This document shows, in pieces, positions 1-7,655 of a stretch of 64,000 nt of DNA. Source of the DNA: Pseudomonas viciae (GTDB taxonomy: Bacteria; Pseudomonadota; Gammaproteobacteria; Pseudomonadales; Pseudomonadaceae); contig NZ_CP035088.1 in assembly GCF_004786035.1 (NCBI RefSeq), positions 5,220,001-5,284,000 of the forward strand, in the 5' to 3' direction. The position numbers and the translations under genes were made by a program. Positions within the stretch are counted from its first letter, which is position 1. Each line of letters begins with the position of its first letter. The notes under the pieces were generated by a model, which did no database searches, had not been told where the DNA came from, and saw only the letters and a program-made list of their open reading frames with translations.

Positions 1-699
1 GCCGACCTGCTCGGCCGGCTGATGGCCGTTGACCACCTCGATGGCATGGCCCCCTGCTTGAATATAGTCGGCGACCAGGCGACGACGCTTGCTGCGGGTG
101 AAATCATAGTGCCACGGATGCGCCAGGCTGACCCAGGCCCCGGCGGCCCGCAGGGTTTCGACGGTCTGCTCCAGCGTCGGCCAGTGCTGCTTGACGTCCC
201 CCAGCTTGCCGGCCCCCAGCCATTTGCGGAACGCTTCGGCGCGGTCCTTGACGAACCCTTCGTGCACCATCCAATCGGCAAAGTGCGGCCGGGCCGGTGC
301 GTTGCCGCTGTCGCCCAGCTCCTGCTGGATCTGCCGGGCACCGTCCAGGGCACCGGGCATGCCCTTCAGTGCCAGTTTGCGGCTGATCTCTTCGGAGCGT
401 AGCCAGCGGCCGTCGTGCAGTTGCGCGATGGCCTGGACCAGCGCCGGCGCATTCACATCAAAACCGTAGCCCAGCACGTGAATGGTCGCCCCGCCCCAGG
501 TACAGGACAACTCGACCCCATTGACCAGTTGCATGCCCAGCGCAGTCGCGGCGCTGCGGGCCTCGTCGAGACCTTCAAGGGTGTCGTGATCGGTCAGGGC
601 CAGGACCCGCACGCCGTGCTCGAACGCCCGCGCCACCAGAACCGCAGGCGCCAGGGCACCATCGGAGGCCGTGCTATGGCAGTGCAAATCAACATTCAC
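1..699 (-). CDS. PHP-domain phosphatase (YciV/TrpH, RNase AM type), partial
   Basis: Reads leftward from a GTG at 697-699 and runs open off the window edge, so 233 N-terminal residues are present and the C-terminus is missing; relatives are about 285 residues. The N-terminus [18 protein letters not shown] carries the HxH of PHP metal site I, and [11 protein letters not shown] follows as the second PHP motif. Members of this family hydrolyse 3',5'-nucleoside bisphosphates and trim RNA 5' ends in the cytoplasm. A GAGGTA-like ribosome site lies about ten bases upstream of the GTG. It is divergent from yciB, a common arrangement in Pseudomonas. The family call is firm; the substrate is inferred. 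Confidence 0.85.
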   Translation of the reverse strand, partial: MNVDLHCHSTASDGALAPAVLVARAFEHGVRVLALTDHDTLEGLDEARSAATALGMQLVNGVELSCTWGGATIHVLGYGFDVNAPALVQAIAQLHDGRWLRSEEISRKLALKGMPGALDGARQIQQELGDSGNAPARPHFADWMVHEGFVKDRAEAFRKWLGAGKLGDVKQHWPTLEQTVETLRAAGAWVSLAHPWHYDFTRSKRRRLVADYIQAGGHAIEVVNGHQPAEQVG

Positions 700-786
700 G
701 AGAGTTTGTTACCTCAAATCAGCTGGCCCTATCGCGGCCAAGGATGTTTGTTATTATGCCGCCACATCCTGCTTCTGGCTGCCACT

Positions 787-1383
787 GTGAAACAATTCAT
801 CGACTTCATCCCGCTCCTGCTGTTTTTCATCGTCTACAAACTTGATCCACGAACCGTCGATATCGCCGGTCACTCCTTGACTGTAGGCGGTATTTACAGC
901 GCCACCGCAGTGCTGATCATCAGTTCCCTGGTGGTTTATGGCGCACTGTTCGTGTCCCAGCGCAAGCTGGAGAAAAGCCAGTGGCTGACCCTGATCGCCT
1001 GCCTTGTGTTCGGCAGCCTGACCCTGGCCTTCCACAGCGAAACCTTCCTTAAATGGAAAGCCCCGGTGGTCAACTGGCTGTTCGCCCTGGCCTTCATCGG
1101 CAGCCACTTCATCGGTGATCGCCTGCTGATCAAGCGCATCATGGGCCACGCCATCAGCCTGCCAGACCTGATCTGGACCCGGCTGAACATCGCCTGGATC
1201 GCGTTCTTCCTGTTCTGTGGTGCCGCCAATCTATTCGTTGCGTTCACGTTCCAGGACTACTGGGTCGACTTCAAGGTCTTCGGCAGCCTGGGCATGACGC
1301 TGTTGTTCCTGATTGGCCAGGGCATCTACCTGTCCCGTCATCTGCACGATGCCGACCCCACTACGCCAAAAGCCGAGGACTGA
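787..1383 (+). CDS. yciB: Inner-membrane septation protein A (YciB)
   Basis: A 198-residue, very hydrophobic protein starting at GTG 787 ([18 protein letters not shown]), the conserved N-terminus of the family, so the longer open frame further upstream was not used. Five or so membrane segments follow, with [14 protein letters not shown] and [15 protein letters not shown] as recognisable family motifs. YciB is an inner-membrane protein involved in envelope integrity and cell division. Length matches the usual 180-200 residues. The next gene (YciI family) begins 1 base after its stop, so the two are probably co-transcribed. Confidence 0.92.
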   Translation: MKQFIDFIPLLLFFIVYKLDPRTVDIAGHSLTVGGIYSATAVLIISSLVVYGALFVSQRKLEKSQWLTLIACLVFGSLTLAFHSETFLKWKAPVVNWLFALAFIGSHFIGDRLLIKRIMGHAISLPDLIWTRLNIAWIAFFLFCGAANLFVAFTFQDYWVDFKVFGSLGMTLLFLIGQGIYLSRHLHDADPTTPKAED

Positions 1384-1384
1384 C

Positions 1385-1684
1385 ATGCTCTACGCAATCA
1401 TTGCCACCGACGTCGCCAACTCCCTGGAAAAACGCCTGGCCGCTCGCCCCGAGCACCTTGCACGCCTGCAACAGCTCAAGGCCGAAGGCCGTATCGTGCT
1501 GGCCGGCCCGCACCCGGCGGTAGATAGCAATGACCCGGGCGCAGCGGGTTTCTCTGGCAGCCTGATCGTGGCCGAGTTCGATTCCCTGGTCGCCGCCCAA
1601 GCCTGGGCCGAGGCCGATCCGTTTGTTGCGGCCGGTGTCTATGCCAATGTCGTGGTCAAGCCGTTCAAGCAAGTCCTGCCGTAA
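1385..1684 (+). CDS. YciI-family protein
   Basis: A 99-residue cytoplasmic protein ([20 protein letters not shown]) with the YciI/YCII ferredoxin-like fold signature: [22 protein letters not shown] early on and the [12 protein letters not shown] segment near the end, including the conserved His-Asp pair region (RPEH, DPF). The biochemical role of stand-alone YciI proteins is not settled; some relatives are dechlorinase-like. It starts 1 base after the yciB stop, indicating translational coupling, and a strong hairpin follows at 1692-1722. Confidence 0.88.
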   Translation: MLYAIIATDVANSLEKRLAARPEHLARLQQLKAEGRIVLAGPHPAVDSNDPGAAGFSGSLIVAEFDSLVAAQAWAEADPFVAAGVYANVVVKPFKQVLP

Positions 1685-1691
1685 ATCCCCA

Positions 1692-1722
1692 AGCGCAATG
1701 AGCCTGCGCGGCTCATTGCGCT
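1692..1722 (+). terminator. Hairpin after the YciI gene
   Basis: Perfect 12-bp stem AGCGCAATGAGC / GCTCATTGCGCT around a 7-base loop, starting 7 bases after the yciI stop codon. No U-tract follows, so it may stabilise the 3' end or assist termination rather than be a classical intrinsic terminator. Confidence 0.5.
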
Positions 1723-1790
1723 CAATTGCTCATTGTTCTCGTTTGCCTGCCGACAACCTTTCTAATCTCGATTGGAAATCAGGAGTGGCA

Positions 1791-2201
1791 ATGCGCAAAG
1801 GTCCGTTGTGCCTGTTATGGGTCACGTTGGCGATCGGGGCACCCGCCCATGGCGAGGAGAGCACCGAGGGCAGCCATTCGGCGCCCTTGTCCCTGAGTGC
1901 CGGCGGCCAGATCGCCGAACTGCAGCAACGCTTGAAAGACAGCGAGCGCCAGCGCGAGGAGTTGAGCAAACAATTGCAAAACGCCGACAGCGAACGCGAG
2001 AGTGCCTTGCTCGCCCGGTTGCGCCAGGAGAACCAGCGCCTGAAGCTGCAACTCAAGGAAGCCCAGTCCAACCCCCTGCCACGCTTGTTGACCGATCAAC
2101 AGCAATGGTTCGTCATTGGCGCCGGGGTAGCGCTATTGGCCCTGCTCTGCGGTATCTTTGCCAGCGGTGGACGTAGACAACGTCGGCAATGGCTAAATTG
2201 A
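1791..2201 (+). CDS. Small periplasmic coiled-coil, membrane-anchored protein
   Basis: A 136-residue protein with an N-terminal signal-like segment (MRKGPLCLLWVTLAIGAPAHG), a central charged coiled coil rich in Gln, Glu and Arg (about residues 38-95), and a single C-terminal membrane helix (WFVIGAGVALLALLCGIFAS) ending in a basic tail RRQRRQWLN. This architecture resembles the TIGR04211/YgiM type of SH3 proteins but the SH3 domain is not evident. Start at ATG 1791 has AGGAG upstream. It ends 7 bases before the response regulator and so probably belongs to that transcription unit; function unknown. Confidence 0.8.
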   Translation: MRKGPLCLLWVTLAIGAPAHGEESTEGSHSAPLSLSAGGQIAELQQRLKDSERQREELSKQLQNADSERESALLARLRQENQRLKLQLKEAQSNPLPRLLTDQQQWFVIGAGVALLALLCGIFASGGRRQRRQWLN

Positions 2202-2208
2202 GTGAGTC

Positions 2209-2886
2209 ATGAGTGAGCTGTTACTGATTGATGATGACCAGGAGCTGTGTGAGCTCCTTGGCAGTTGGCTGGGCCAGGAAGGTTTTCAGGTCCGCGCCTG
2301 CCACGATGGCCATAGCGCCCGCAAAGCCCTGGCCGAAACCGCCCCGGCGGCGGTGGTGCTGGATGTGATGCTGCCCGACGGTAGCGGCCTGGAACTGCTC
2401 AAGCAGCTACGCAGCGATCATCCGGATCTGCCGGTGCTGATGCTCTCGGCCCGTGGCGAACCGCTGGACCGCATCCTTGGCCTCGAACTGGGGGCCGACG
2501 ACTACCTGGCCAAACCCTGCGACCCGCGTGAACTGACCGCCCGTCTGCGCGCCGTGCTGCGCCGCAGCCACCCGGCGGCAGTGTCCAGCCAGATCGAACT
2601 GGGTGACCTGACCTTCAGCCCGGTGCGTGGCGTGGTCAGCATCGATGAACAGGAACAGACCCTCACCGTATCCGAAAGCCGCCTGCTAGAAGCGTTGCTC
2701 AAGCAACCGGGCGAGCCACTGGACAAGCAGGAACTGGCGCAGATCGCCCTGGGCCGCAAGCTGACCCTGTACGACCGCAGCCTCGATATGCACGTGAGCA
2801 ACCTGCGCAAGAAAATCGGCCCCCACTCCGACGGCCGCCCCCGCATCGTGGCCCTGCGTAGCCGTGGCTATTACTACAGCCTGTAG
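2209..2886 (+). CDS. cpxR: OmpR-family response regulator, CpxR-like
   Basis: 225 residues: receiver domain (acidic D8-D10, phosphoacceptor D52 in VVLDVML, K102-type Lys in YLAKP) and a C-terminal winged helix with RSLDMHVSNLRKKIG and RGYYYSL. It sits directly before a Spy/CpxP-like gene and a sensor kinase, the same order as the P. aeruginosa PA3204-PA3206 set described as CpxR-CpxS, which is why the Cpx name is proposed. Cpx systems respond to envelope protein stress. Its TAG stop lies inside a REP-like palindrome that begins at 2882. Identity as an OmpR-type regulator is certain; the Cpx name is by context. Confidence 0.85.
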   Translation: MSELLLIDDDQELCELLGSWLGQEGFQVRACHDGHSARKALAETAPAAVVLDVMLPDGSGLELLKQLRSDHPDLPVLMLSARGEPLDRILGLELGADDYLAKPCDPRELTARLRAVLRRSHPAAVSSQIELGDLTFSPVRGVVSIDEQEQTLTVSESRLLEALLKQPGEPLDKQELAQIALGRKLTLYDRSLDMHVSNLRKKIGPHSDGRPRIVALRSRGYYYSL

Positions 2887-2992
2887 GAGCTGCCGAAGGC
2901 TGCGATCGTTTGATCCTGACTTGTAGGCGTTCCCTTGCGACTCAATTGTCTGGAAAAAGATCGCGGCCTCGCTGCACTCGACAGCTCCTACA
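2882..2992. repeat. REP-like inverted repeat (TGTAGGAGCTG type)
   Basis: Outer arms TGTAGGAGCTG (2882-2892) and CAGCTCCTACA (2982-2992) with further partial pairing inside (GCGATC / GATCGC). This is a second family of Pseudomonas extragenic palindromes, different from the GTGGGAGCG type found elsewhere in the window. The response-regulator stop codon is part of the left arm. Confidence 0.75.
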
Positions 2993-3047
2993 GGTGATAG
3001 GCCTGACGCTGAGTGGCCGGTGTTTGTCAGCTCCGCACCAAATCGTC

Positions 3048-3063
3048 TTTACCCAAGCTTTAC
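3048..3063 (-). promoter_or_regulatory. Candidate CpxR box
   Basis: On the minus strand this reads GTAAA-N6-GTAAA (GTAAAGCTTGGGTAAA), an exact match to the CpxR consensus GTAAA-N5/6-GTAAA known from enterobacteria and used in Pseudomonas. It lies 83 bases before the start of the Spy/CpxP-like gene, so autogenous control of this stress set is inferred. Confidence 0.65.
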
Positions 3064-3145
3064 CCTCCCCTGACCGCCGCTGACCTTGATCTCCGTAATC
3101 TGCACACATCCGGAACTGACCGGGAATGAGACAAGGAGATACCCC

Positions 3146-3583
3146 ATGCGCAAGACCCTTATCGCTCTGATGTTCGCTGCCGCCCTGCCCACCGTCGCCA
3201 TGGCCATGCCTGGAGACGCCGGCCCGATGGGTCCGATGGACGGCCCGCGTCATGGCGGCCAGATGCACGACAAAGGTCCCTTCAGCCAACTGGACCTGAG
3301 CCGCGAACAACGCCAACAGATTCGCCATATCATGGGCGAACAGCGCCACGAACAACGGGAACTGGTCGACAAGTACCTGGCCAAACTGTCGCCAGCCGAT
3401 CAAAAAGCCATGAAAGACGAAATGGAGGCCCGACACCAGAAAGTCGACGCCCAGATCCGTGGTTTGCTCAAGCCTGAGCAGCAAAAAGAGTTCGACGCGA
3501 TCCAGAAGAAGCAAGCCGAGCGCCGCGCCGAATGGGCCGAGTTCAAGGCCTGGAAAGCGCAGCAACCGCAAAAAGCGCAATAA
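3146..3583 (+). CDS. Spy/CpxP-family periplasmic protein
   Basis: 145 residues with a cleavable signal peptide (MRKTLIALMFAAALPTVAMA), a Met/Gly/Pro/His-rich linker, then an all-helical domain with two LTxxQ-like motifs (LDLSREQRQQIRHIM and LLKPEQQKEFDAIQ), the hallmark of CpxP/Spy/ZraP proteins. These act in the periplasm as chaperones or as negative modulators of the partner sensor kinase. An AAGGAG site precedes the ATG. It is flanked by the regulator and kinase of a Cpx-like system and preceded by a CpxR-type box, so it is likely both target and modulator of that system. Confidence 0.88.
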   Translation: MRKTLIALMFAAALPTVAMAMPGDAGPMGPMDGPRHGGQMHDKGPFSQLDLSREQRQQIRHIMGEQRHEQRELVDKYLAKLSPADQKAMKDEMEARHQKVDAQIRGLLKPEQQKEFDAIQKKQAERRAEWAEFKAWKAQQPQKAQ

Positions 3584-3599
3584 TGTACTGAAGTGCCCC

Positions 3600-3636
3600 A
3601 GCCCAACGGCAACCGCCGTTGGGCTTTCTTTGTTTT
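3600..3636 (+). terminator. Intrinsic terminator/attenuator between Spy-like gene and sensor kinase
   Basis: Perfect 10-bp GC-rich stem GCCCAACGGC / GCCGTTGGGC with loop AACC, followed by TTTCTTTGTTTT. It lies 16 bases after the Spy-like stop and ends 12 bases before the kinase start, so it should lower kinase expression relative to the Spy-like protein. Confidence 0.85.
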
Positions 3637-3648
3637 CGAGGATTTACC

Positions 3649-4989
3649 GTGCGTTCATTGTTCTGGCGCATCCTGGCCAGTTTCTGGCTGGCCATCGCCC
3701 TGGTTGCAGGGCTGTCGATTCTCATGGGCCACATGCTCAACCAGGACGCCTGGATCCTCAGCCGCCATCCGGGTCTCAACACCCTGGCCGAAGAGTGGAC
3801 GCGAACCTACGAAAGCCAGGGCGAAGAGGCGGCGCAGGACATCCTGCAAGGGCGCAAGCGCCAGTACCACATCGACGTCCAGGTGCTCAACGAGAGCGGC
3901 GACCCGGTGGTGCGCGGCACCTTCCCGCGTCGCGCGGCAGCCTTCGAGGCGCGACAGAACAACGATGACCGACGCCTGCCGTGGCGGCGACTGACCGATG
4001 AGTTCACCAGCGCAAAAACCGGCGACACGTACCTGTTCATTTACCGCATCCCCCACCCCGAACTGGACGCCTGGCACCGCGACAGCTTGCTGTGGCCCCT
4101 CAGTGCCTTGGGGATCGCCCTGGTGGTGCTGACCCTGTTCAGTCTGCTGGTGACCTTCTCCATCACTCGCCCGCTGAACCGTCTGCGCGGCGCCGTACAT
4201 GACCTGGGCCAAGCCACCTACCAGCAGAACAGCCTCGCCAAGCTGGCCAACCGTCGGGACGAGTTCGGCGTGCTGGCCACCGATTTCAACCGTATGGGGG
4301 CACGCCTGCAAAGCCTGATTGCGAGTCAACGGCAGCTATTGCGAGATGTCTCCCACGAACTGCGCTCGCCTCTGGCCCGGTTGCGCATCGCCCTGGCACT
4401 GGCAGAACGGGCCAGCCCCGAGGAACGGGAAAAGCTCTGGCCGCGCCTGACCCGCGAATGTGATCGCCTGGAAGCGCTGATCAGCGAAATCCTGGTCTTG
4501 GCTCGGGTCGATGCCGACAACGCCAGCGCTGAAGAGGTGGATCTCAACGATCTGCTGATTACCCTGCAAAAAGATGCGCAACTGGCTTCCCCCGAACAGA
4601 GCGTGCAACTGGAAACGGAACCGAACCTGGCCCTGAAGGGCTGGCCAACCATGATCGAACGGGCGGTGGATAACCTGCTGCGCAACGCCCAGCGCTTCAA
4701 CCCAGCCGGGCAACCCATCGAGATGCGCGCGGTGCGCCAGGGCGAACGGATCCTGATCAGCGTGCGCGACCACGGGCCTGGGGTGGACGCCGAACACTTG
4801 GGTCAGTTGGGCGAGCCGTTCTACCGAGCGCCCGGCCAGACCGCCGCCGGCCATGGCCTGGGCCTGGCCATTGCGCGCCGTGCCGCCGAACGCCATGGTG
4901 GCGCGTTGGTGCTGGCCAATCACCCAGGGGGCGGATTCATCGCCAGCCTGGAGTTGCCGTTGGTGCCGGGGGCTATTGGCCAACCCTGA
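3649..4989 (+). CDS. Sensor histidine kinase, CpxA-like
   Basis: 446 residues from GTG 3649 (VRSLFWRILASFWLAIALVAG). First membrane helix near residues 8-28, a periplasmic domain, a second helix near 150-170 (LGIALVVLTLFSLLVTFSI), HAMP, HisKA with phosphoacceptor H236 in DVSHELRSPLARL, and a HATPase domain (N box DNLLRNAQRF, G boxes DHGPGVD and GHGLGLAIA). GTG is preferred because the in-frame upstream ATG would lie inside the terminator. Partner of the regulator at 2209; corresponds in position to CpxS/CpxA of P. aeruginosa. Input signal inferred to be envelope stress. Confidence 0.85.
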   Translation: MRSLFWRILASFWLAIALVAGLSILMGHMLNQDAWILSRHPGLNTLAEEWTRTYESQGEEAAQDILQGRKRQYHIDVQVLNESGDPVVRGTFPRRAAAFEARQNNDDRRLPWRRLTDEFTSAKTGDTYLFIYRIPHPELDAWHRDSLLWPLSALGIALVVLTLFSLLVTFSITRPLNRLRGAVHDLGQATYQQNSLAKLANRRDEFGVLATDFNRMGARLQSLIASQRQLLRDVSHELRSPLARLRIALALAERASPEEREKLWPRLTRECDRLEALISEILVLARVDADNASAEEVDLNDLLITLQKDAQLASPEQSVQLETEPNLALKGWPTMIERAVDNLLRNAQRFNPAGQPIEMRAVRQGERILISVRDHGPGVDAEHLGQLGEPFYRAPGQTAAGHGLGLAIARRAAERHGGALVLANHPGGGFIASLELPLVPGAIGQP

Positions 4990-5000
4990 GGGATGAGCCT

Positions 5001-5028
5001 GTGGCGAGGGAGCAAGCTCCCTCGCCAC
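5001..5028. repeat. REP palindrome (GTGGCGAGGGAGC type)
   Basis: Near-perfect 28-base palindrome beginning GTGGCGAGGGAGC and ending GCTCCCTCGCCAC. It lies just after the sensor kinase stop and may act as a 3' mRNA stabiliser. The same element recurs at 13139-13166. Confidence 0.85.
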
Positions 5029-5131
5029 AATGAATCAAACAGCCCCCTCGAACCAAACGATAATTCCTCTTATTCAAAGCGCCCCGCCCTGTTAGACTTT
5101 GCGCCCCCGTTTCGCTCTCCCTGGATGCCCG

Positions 5132-6559
5132 ATGCCGTCGTTGCCTCTTCGTTTTTGCGCGCTGTTCATGGCCTTGGGCCTGAGTGCCTGCGATGATGCC
5201 CCGCGTTTTATCCAGGCCGAACCCGGCGAAGCCCGGTCCGGTGGCGCCGCAACGGTGCGCAAGACCGATCAGAATGCCTTCTCCCTGCCCTCGGCCAACC
5301 TGCCACCCTCACGGCGCGTGGACTTCAGTGTCGGCAACAGTTTCTTCCGCAGCCCCTGGGTGATCGCGCCATCGACCACCACCGCCCGCGACGGCCTCGG
5401 GCCTTTGTTCAACACCAACGCCTGCCAGAATTGCCACGTCAAGGACGGTCGCGGTCATCCGCCGGCGCCGGACGCGACCAGCGCGGTGTCGATGCTGGTG
5501 CGCCTTTCGATCCCCGACGCGCCGGCCTACACCAAGGTCATCGAACAACTGGGGGTAGTGCCGGAACCGGTTTACGGTGGGCAGTTGCAGGATATGTCTG
5601 TGCCCGGCGTCGCCCCCGAAGGCAAGGTGCGAGTCGATTACACCCCCGTGCCCGTGCGTTTCAAGGACGGCACCGTCGTGGAACTGCGCAAGCCGAGCCT
5701 GCAGATCACGCAACTGGCTTATGGACCGATGCACCCGGACACGCGCTTCTCCGCCCGCGTCGCGCCGCCGATGATCGGCCTGGGGCTGCTGGAGGCGATC
5801 CCCGACGAAGCCATCCTGGCGAACGCCGAGGCCCAGGCGCGCGAGAACAACGGCATCGCCGGGCGCCCCAACCAGGTCTGGGACGATGCCCAGCAAAAAA
5901 CCGTACTGGGGCGCTTCGGCTGGAAGGCCGGGCAGCCCAACCTCAACCAACAGAACGTCCACGCGTTCTCTGGTGACATGGGGCTGACGACCCGCCTGCG
6001 GCCCTTCGACGATTGCACCGAGACCCAGGTCGACTGCAAGCGCGCCCCCAGCGGCAACGGCCCCGACGGCGAGCCGGAAGTCAGCGACAACATCCTGCGC
6101 CTGGTGCTGTTCTACAGCCGCAACCTCGCCGTGCCAGCCCGTCGCGAAGTGAATTCACCTCAGGTGCTGGCCGGCAAGAATCTGTTTTTCCAGGCCGGTT
6201 GCCAGTCCTGCCACACCCCGAAATACACCACGTCCACCAACGCCGCCGAACCGGAACTGGCGAACCAGGTCATCCGTCCTTACACCGACCTGCTGTTGCA
6301 CGACATGGGCGAAGGCCTGGCCGACAACCGCAGTGAGTTCAAGGCCAGCGGCCGTGACTGGCGTACCCCACCGCTGTGGGGCATCGGCCTGACCGAAACC
6401 GTCAACGGCCACACCCAGTTCCTGCATGACGGTCGCGCCCGCAACCTGCTCGAAGCCGTGCTGTGGCATGGCGGCGAAGCGCAAGCGGCGCAGCGACAGG
6501 TTTTATCGTTCAATGCCCAGCAGCGTGCTGCGTTGCTGGCGTTCCTGAATTCCCTTTAA
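5132..6559 (+). CDS. Di-haem cytochrome c oxidoreductase (DHOR, DUF1111) lipoprotein
   Basis: 475 residues from ATG 5132. A lipoprotein-type signal (MALGLSAC, lipobox Cys near residue 19) puts it at the periplasmic face of a membrane. Two c-type haem motifs are visible, CQNCH (98-102) and CQSCH (357-361), as in thiol/di-haem oxidoreductases of the DUF1111 family. The upstream in-frame TTG (5099) was not used because it would spoil the signal peptide. It is followed 29 bases later by an imelysin and then a DUF1513 protein, a cluster also known in P. aeruginosa (PA4371-PA4373), where an additional imelysin precedes it. A role in iron handling is inferred from the imelysin partner, not shown. 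Confidence 0.85.
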   Translation: MPSLPLRFCALFMALGLSACDDAPRFIQAEPGEARSGGAATVRKTDQNAFSLPSANLPPSRRVDFSVGNSFFRSPWVIAPSTTTARDGLGPLFNTNACQNCHVKDGRGHPPAPDATSAVSMLVRLSIPDAPAYTKVIEQLGVVPEPVYGGQLQDMSVPGVAPEGKVRVDYTPVPVRFKDGTVVELRKPSLQITQLAYGPMHPDTRFSARVAPPMIGLGLLEAIPDEAILANAEAQARENNGIAGRPNQVWDDAQQKTVLGRFGWKAGQPNLNQQNVHAFSGDMGLTTRLRPFDDCTETQVDCKRAPSGNGPDGEPEVSDNILRLVLFYSRNLAVPARREVNSPQVLAGKNLFFQAGCQSCHTPKYTTSTNAAEPELANQVIRPYTDLLLHDMGEGLADNRSEFKASGRDWRTPPLWGIGLTETVNGHTQFLHDGRARNLLEAVLWHGGEAQAAQRQVLSFNAQQRAALLAFLNSL

Positions 6560-6588
6560 ACGCACTTTCCGAAAAACGGGAGCCCGAC

Positions 6589-7653
6589 ATGTTCCGTCCC
6601 AAGCTGTTGTTCACCAGCCTCGCCGCCCTCGCCCTCGGAGCCTGTTCGCCCCAAGACCCGCAAGCGGTCACCTCGGCGGCCATCGCCAAGCAAGTGATCC
6701 TGCCGACCTACAGCCGCTGGGTCGATGCCGACCGGCAACTGGCGACCAGCGCCCTGGCGTTCTGCCAGGGCAAGGAAAACCTGGAAACCGCCCGCGCCGA
6801 CTTCCTCAAGGCACAAAAAGCCTGGGCCGAGTTACAACCGCTGCTGATCGGTCCGCTGGCCGAGGGTAACCGCGCCTGGCAGGTACAGTTCTGGCCCGAC
6901 AAGAAAAACCTGGTGGGCCGTCAGGTCGAGCAACTGGTCAACAGCCAGCCGCAGATCGACGCCGCGGCCCTGGCCAAGTCCAGCGTTGTGGTCCAGGGCC
7001 TCTCAGCCTATGAGTACCTGCTGTTCGACGCCAAGATCGACATGGCCGACAGTGCACAGAAAGCCAAGTATTGCCCACTGCTGACCGCCATCGGTGAGCG
7101 CCAGAAGCAACTGGCCGAAGAGATCCTGTCGCGCTGGAACACCAACGACGGCATGCTCGCCCAGATGAGCAAATTCCCGAACCAGCGCTACGCCGATTCC
7201 CACGAAGCCATCGCCGATCTGCTGCGGGTCCAGGTCACCGCCCTCGACACCTTGAAGAAAAAACTCGGTACGCCAATGGGCCGCCAGAGCAAGGGCGTGC
7301 CGCAACCGTTCCAGGCCGATGCCTGGCGCAGCCAGTCGTCGCTGCAAAGCCTGGAGGCCAGCCTGAGCGCCGCTCGAACCGTCTGGGTGGGCGTCGATAA
7401 CCAAGGCCTGCGCGGTCTGTTGCCAGGCGACCAGAAGCCTCTGGCCGACAAAATCGATGCGGCGTACGACGCCTCGTTAAAGCTGTTCGCCAGCAGCCAG
7501 CGTTCGCTGAGCGAAATGCTCGGCGACGATGCCGGGCGCCAGCAACTCAACGATTTGTACGACAGCCTCAACGTCGTCCATCGCCTGCATGAAGGCGAAC
7601 TGGCCAAGGCGCTGGGTATTCAATTGGGCTTCAACGCCAACGACGGTGACTGA
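6589..7653 (+). CDS. Imelysin-family (M75-like) lipoprotein
   Basis: 354 residues with a lipobox signal peptide (LFTSLAALALGAC, Cys near 20). The imelysin helical-bundle fold is indicated by YSRWVDADRQLA, FLKAQKAWAELQPLLIGP and GLSAYEYLLFD. Canonical imelysins have a GxHxxE metal-binding motif; here the equivalent is GLSAYE, so the His is replaced by Ser. Peptidase activity is therefore unlikely and a binding role in iron acquisition, as proposed for EfeO/Algp7-like relatives, is more plausible. Its stop is 2 bases before the DUF1513 start, so the cluster is an operon. Confidence 0.85.
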   Translation: MFRPKLLFTSLAALALGACSPQDPQAVTSAAIAKQVILPTYSRWVDADRQLATSALAFCQGKENLETARADFLKAQKAWAELQPLLIGPLAEGNRAWQVQFWPDKKNLVGRQVEQLVNSQPQIDAAALAKSSVVVQGLSAYEYLLFDAKIDMADSAQKAKYCPLLTAIGERQKQLAEEILSRWNTNDGMLAQMSKFPNQRYADSHEAIADLLRVQVTALDTLKKKLGTPMGRQSKGVPQPFQADAWRSQSSLQSLEASLSAARTVWVGVDNQGLRGLLPGDQKPLADKIDAAYDASLKLFASSQRSLSEMLGDDAGRQQLNDLYDSLNVVHRLHEGELAKALGIQLGFNANDGD

Positions 7654-7655
7654 TC

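Noticed and set aside
415..786. N-terminal extension of yciB into the PHP gene
   Set aside because: It is the complement of the PHP coding sequence and YciB proteins begin at the conserved [11 protein letters not shown].
5099..5131. TTG start for the di-haem oxidoreductase
   Set aside because: Adds 11 residues before a good lipoprotein signal peptide and lacks support.
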